This document shows positions 62,924-64,000 of a stretch of 64,000 bases of DNA, in pieces. The notes beneath the pieces are model-generated. The model searched no databases. It was given only the letters and a program-made list of their open reading frames with translations, and was not told the DNA's origin. The stretch lies in contig NZ_QZMT01000002.1 of the NCBI RefSeq assembly GCF_003932495.1, positions 62,001 through 126,000 on the forward strand, written 5' to 3'. A program made the position numbers and the translations under genes. Source of the DNA: Guyparkeria sp. SCN-R1 (lineage in GTDB: Bacteria > Pseudomonadota > Gammaproteobacteria > Halothiobacillales > Halothiobacillaceae). The first letter of the stretch is position 1, and every line of letters starts with the position of its first letter.

Positions 62924-62947
62924 CGATATATAGTGAAAAACATAACG
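62924..62947. promoter_or_regulatory. ModE-box-like site upstream of modE
   Basis: CGATATATA GTGAAAA ACATAACG is an imperfect palindrome of the type CGnTATATA-N7-TATAnCG recognised by ModE. It ends two bases before the chosen modE ATG, suggesting autoregulation. A second CGATATATA is found before modA. Confidence 0.55.
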
Positions 62948-62949
62948 CG

Positions 62950-63723
62950 ATGTTCACCGGCTCGCTCGGCCTAAAACTGGGCGCAGGCGAGGTATCCGAT
63001 CGCCGCCTGCGGCTGCTGGCCGCCCTCGAACGGACCGGCTCGATCAGCGGTGCGGCGCGGGCGATCGGCATGACCTACAAGGCGGCCTGGGACGCAGTCG
63101 ACGCGATCAACAACCTCGCCGACAAGCCGCTGGTCACCACCCGTCACGGCGGGACGAAGGGCGGCGGAGCGTTGCTTACCGAGGAAGGGCGGCGCCTGCT
63201 GGCCGCGTGGAAGCGGCTCAACGGCATGCAGCAGGAACTGCTGGCCCTGTTCGAACGCAACGAGCTGACCGACGACCTCGATCTGCTTCGGAGGATTCAC
63301 ATGAAGACCAGCGCGAGGAACGCCCTGGCCGGCCGGGTGAAGGCGATCACCCACGGCCCGGTCAGTAGCGAGGTGGTCGTCGCACTGGCCGGTGGCGACG
63401 AGTTGGTCGCCGTGATCACGCGCCGCAGCGCCGAGGACATGGCGCTGGCCGAGGGGCGTGCCGTGCACGCCCTGATCAAGGCAAGCTTCGTGATCCTGAG
63501 TGATGCCGGCTCGCGCACCTCGGCACGCAACCAGCTCTGCGGCACGGTCGAGCGCCTCGAGACCGGCGCGGTCAACAGCGAAGTGGTGGTCGCCCTGCCC
63601 GGCGGCGCGCGCCTGACGGCGGTGGTGACCAACACCAGCATCGACACGCTGGGCCTTGCCGAGGGGGCGGCGACCTGCGCGCTGGTCAAGGCCAGCCACG
63701 TGATCCTGGGCGTGGACGAGTAG
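62950..63723 (+). CDS. modE: Molybdate-dependent transcriptional regulator ModE
   Basis: A 257-residue regulator with an N-terminal winged helix-turn-helix (about 15-115, TGSISGAARAIGMTYKAAWDAVDAINN) and two C-terminal Mop/TOBE domains that bind molybdate (about 125-190 and 198-257; TSARNALAGRVKAI and TSARNQLCGTVERL). The start at 62950 matches the E. coli N-terminus (short LKL segment before the HTH). An ATG 30 bases upstream is in frame but would put the ModE-box-like site inside the gene. With molybdate bound it would repress modA, which follows. Confidence 0.92.
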   Translation: MFTGSLGLKLGAGEVSDRRLRLLAALERTGSISGAARAIGMTYKAAWDAVDAINNLADKPLVTTRHGGTKGGGALLTEEGRRLLAAWKRLNGMQQELLALFERNELTDDLDLLRRIHMKTSARNALAGRVKAITHGPVSSEVVVALAGGDELVAVITRRSAEDMALAEGRAVHALIKASFVILSDAGSRTSARNQLCGTVERLETGAVNSEVVVALPGGARLTAVVTNTSIDTLGLAEGAATCALVKASHVILGVDE

Positions 63724-63760
63724 CCGCGCGGGCGTTCACTCGGCGTCTCGCCTTGCACAT

Positions 63761-63784
63761 CGATATATACCCGACAACCAATCG
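63761..63784. promoter_or_regulatory. ModE-box-like site upstream of modA
   Basis: CGATATATA followed 11 bases later by ATCG gives a partial palindrome sharing its left half exactly with the site at 62924. It lies 24-47 bases before the modA ATG, in the expected operator position. Confidence 0.55.
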
Positions 63785-63807
63785 AAAGACGAAACAGGGA
63801 GTCCGAG

Positions 63808-64000
63808 ATGTGGAAAAAGACCCTGATGGCCGCCCTGCTTGCCAGCGGTTGGCTGACCGCGGCGGCCGCCCAGGCCGAGACCATCACCGTGGCGGTGGCC
63901 GCAAACTTCACCAAGGCGGCCGAGGAGATCGGCGCGGCCTGGGAAGAGTCCTCCGGCCACGAGGTGCGATTCTCCTTCGGCCCATCGGGCAAGCTCCTGG
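63808..64000 (+). CDS. modA: Molybdate-binding protein ModA (partial)
   Basis: The first 64 codons are in the window. A signal peptide (about 1-23, MWKKTLMAALLASGWLTAA, ending AQA) is followed by the ModA start ITVAVAANFTKAAEEI and FSFGPSGKLL, which carries oxyanion-binding serines. It is the periplasmic substrate-binding subunit of the molybdate ABC transporter; the rest is cut off by the window end. It directly follows modE on the same strand with an intervening ModE-box-like site. Confidence 0.93.
   Translation, partial: MWKKTLMAALLASGWLTAAAAQAETITVAVAANFTKAAEEIGAAWEESSGHEVRFSFGPSGKLL

Overview
The window reads as a chromosomal segment of a GC-rich (by eye mid-60s percent), Gram-negative, sulfur-oxidising, probably autotrophic gammaproteobacterium. 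It opens with the tail of soxY and a complete soxZ (thiosulfate oxidation). It carries Calvin-cycle-compatible genes (fbp, rpe, gph) and has the classical gammaproteobacterial neighbourhoods trkH-trkA-ntrX-ntrY-DUF4390-rsmB-fmt-def // lysM-dprA-smg-topA-tsaC-hemF, asmA-mutY-yggX and rpe-gph-trpE. A Halothiobacillaceae / Guyparkeria-like halophilic thiobacillus is my best guess, but this is an inference from gene content and base composition. No rRNA or tRNA gene was recognised.

Layout. 0-6.6 kb: sox tail, dtd-pip, ttcA, and two convergent lipid A acyltransferase paralogues. 5.1-15.2 kb: a long minus-strand run with many 4-nt start/stop overlaps, going def-fmt-rsmB-DUF4390-ntrY-ntrX-trkA-trkH-acyltransferase (translation start, RNA methylation, two-component signalling, potassium uptake). 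15.4-22.4 kb: the plus-strand run lysM-dprA-smg-topA-tsaC-hemF. 22.4-30.8 kb: secreted nuclease, bL31 type B, comF, a small membrane protein with bioB, a DUF255/DsbD-alpha fusion, a tandem PPK2 polyphosphate:AMP phosphotransferase and a DUF305 membrane protein.

30.8-37.3 kb is the accessory block. It holds AT-richer orphan genes (a periplasmic TolA-C-like protein, a 40-residue secreted His/Cys peptide, a HEPN-like protein), rlmM, a higBA toxin-antitoxin pair, a degenerate GGDEF protein, and five copies, whole or decayed, of a structured intergenic repeat of about 265-280 bp. I found no standard name for this repeat. Its hairpins keep their pairing by compensatory changes between copies, and two of them are enclosed in a long-range stem. 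This is the strongest candidate here for something undescribed.

37.3-50.9 kb: trpE, gph, rpe, a ferredoxin-NADP reductase-like flavoprotein, thiS-ggt-ubiC, a HAD nucleotidase, yggX-mutY-asmA, an orphan MoaD-like protein, a stand-alone CBM48 protein and a YcgR-like PilZ protein. 51.1-57.0 kb: fbp, then the pstS-pstC-pstA-pstB phosphate operon with Pho-box-like repeats upstream of pstS and a 210-bp foldback MITE between pstA and pstB. 57.2-64.0 kb: an RND efflux pump with its adaptor, photolyase, modE and the start of modA, with ModE-box-like sites before both mod genes.

Repeats of three kinds are scattered outside coding sequence: REPIN-type pairs (three), the foldback MITE plus one fragment, and the structured repeat above.
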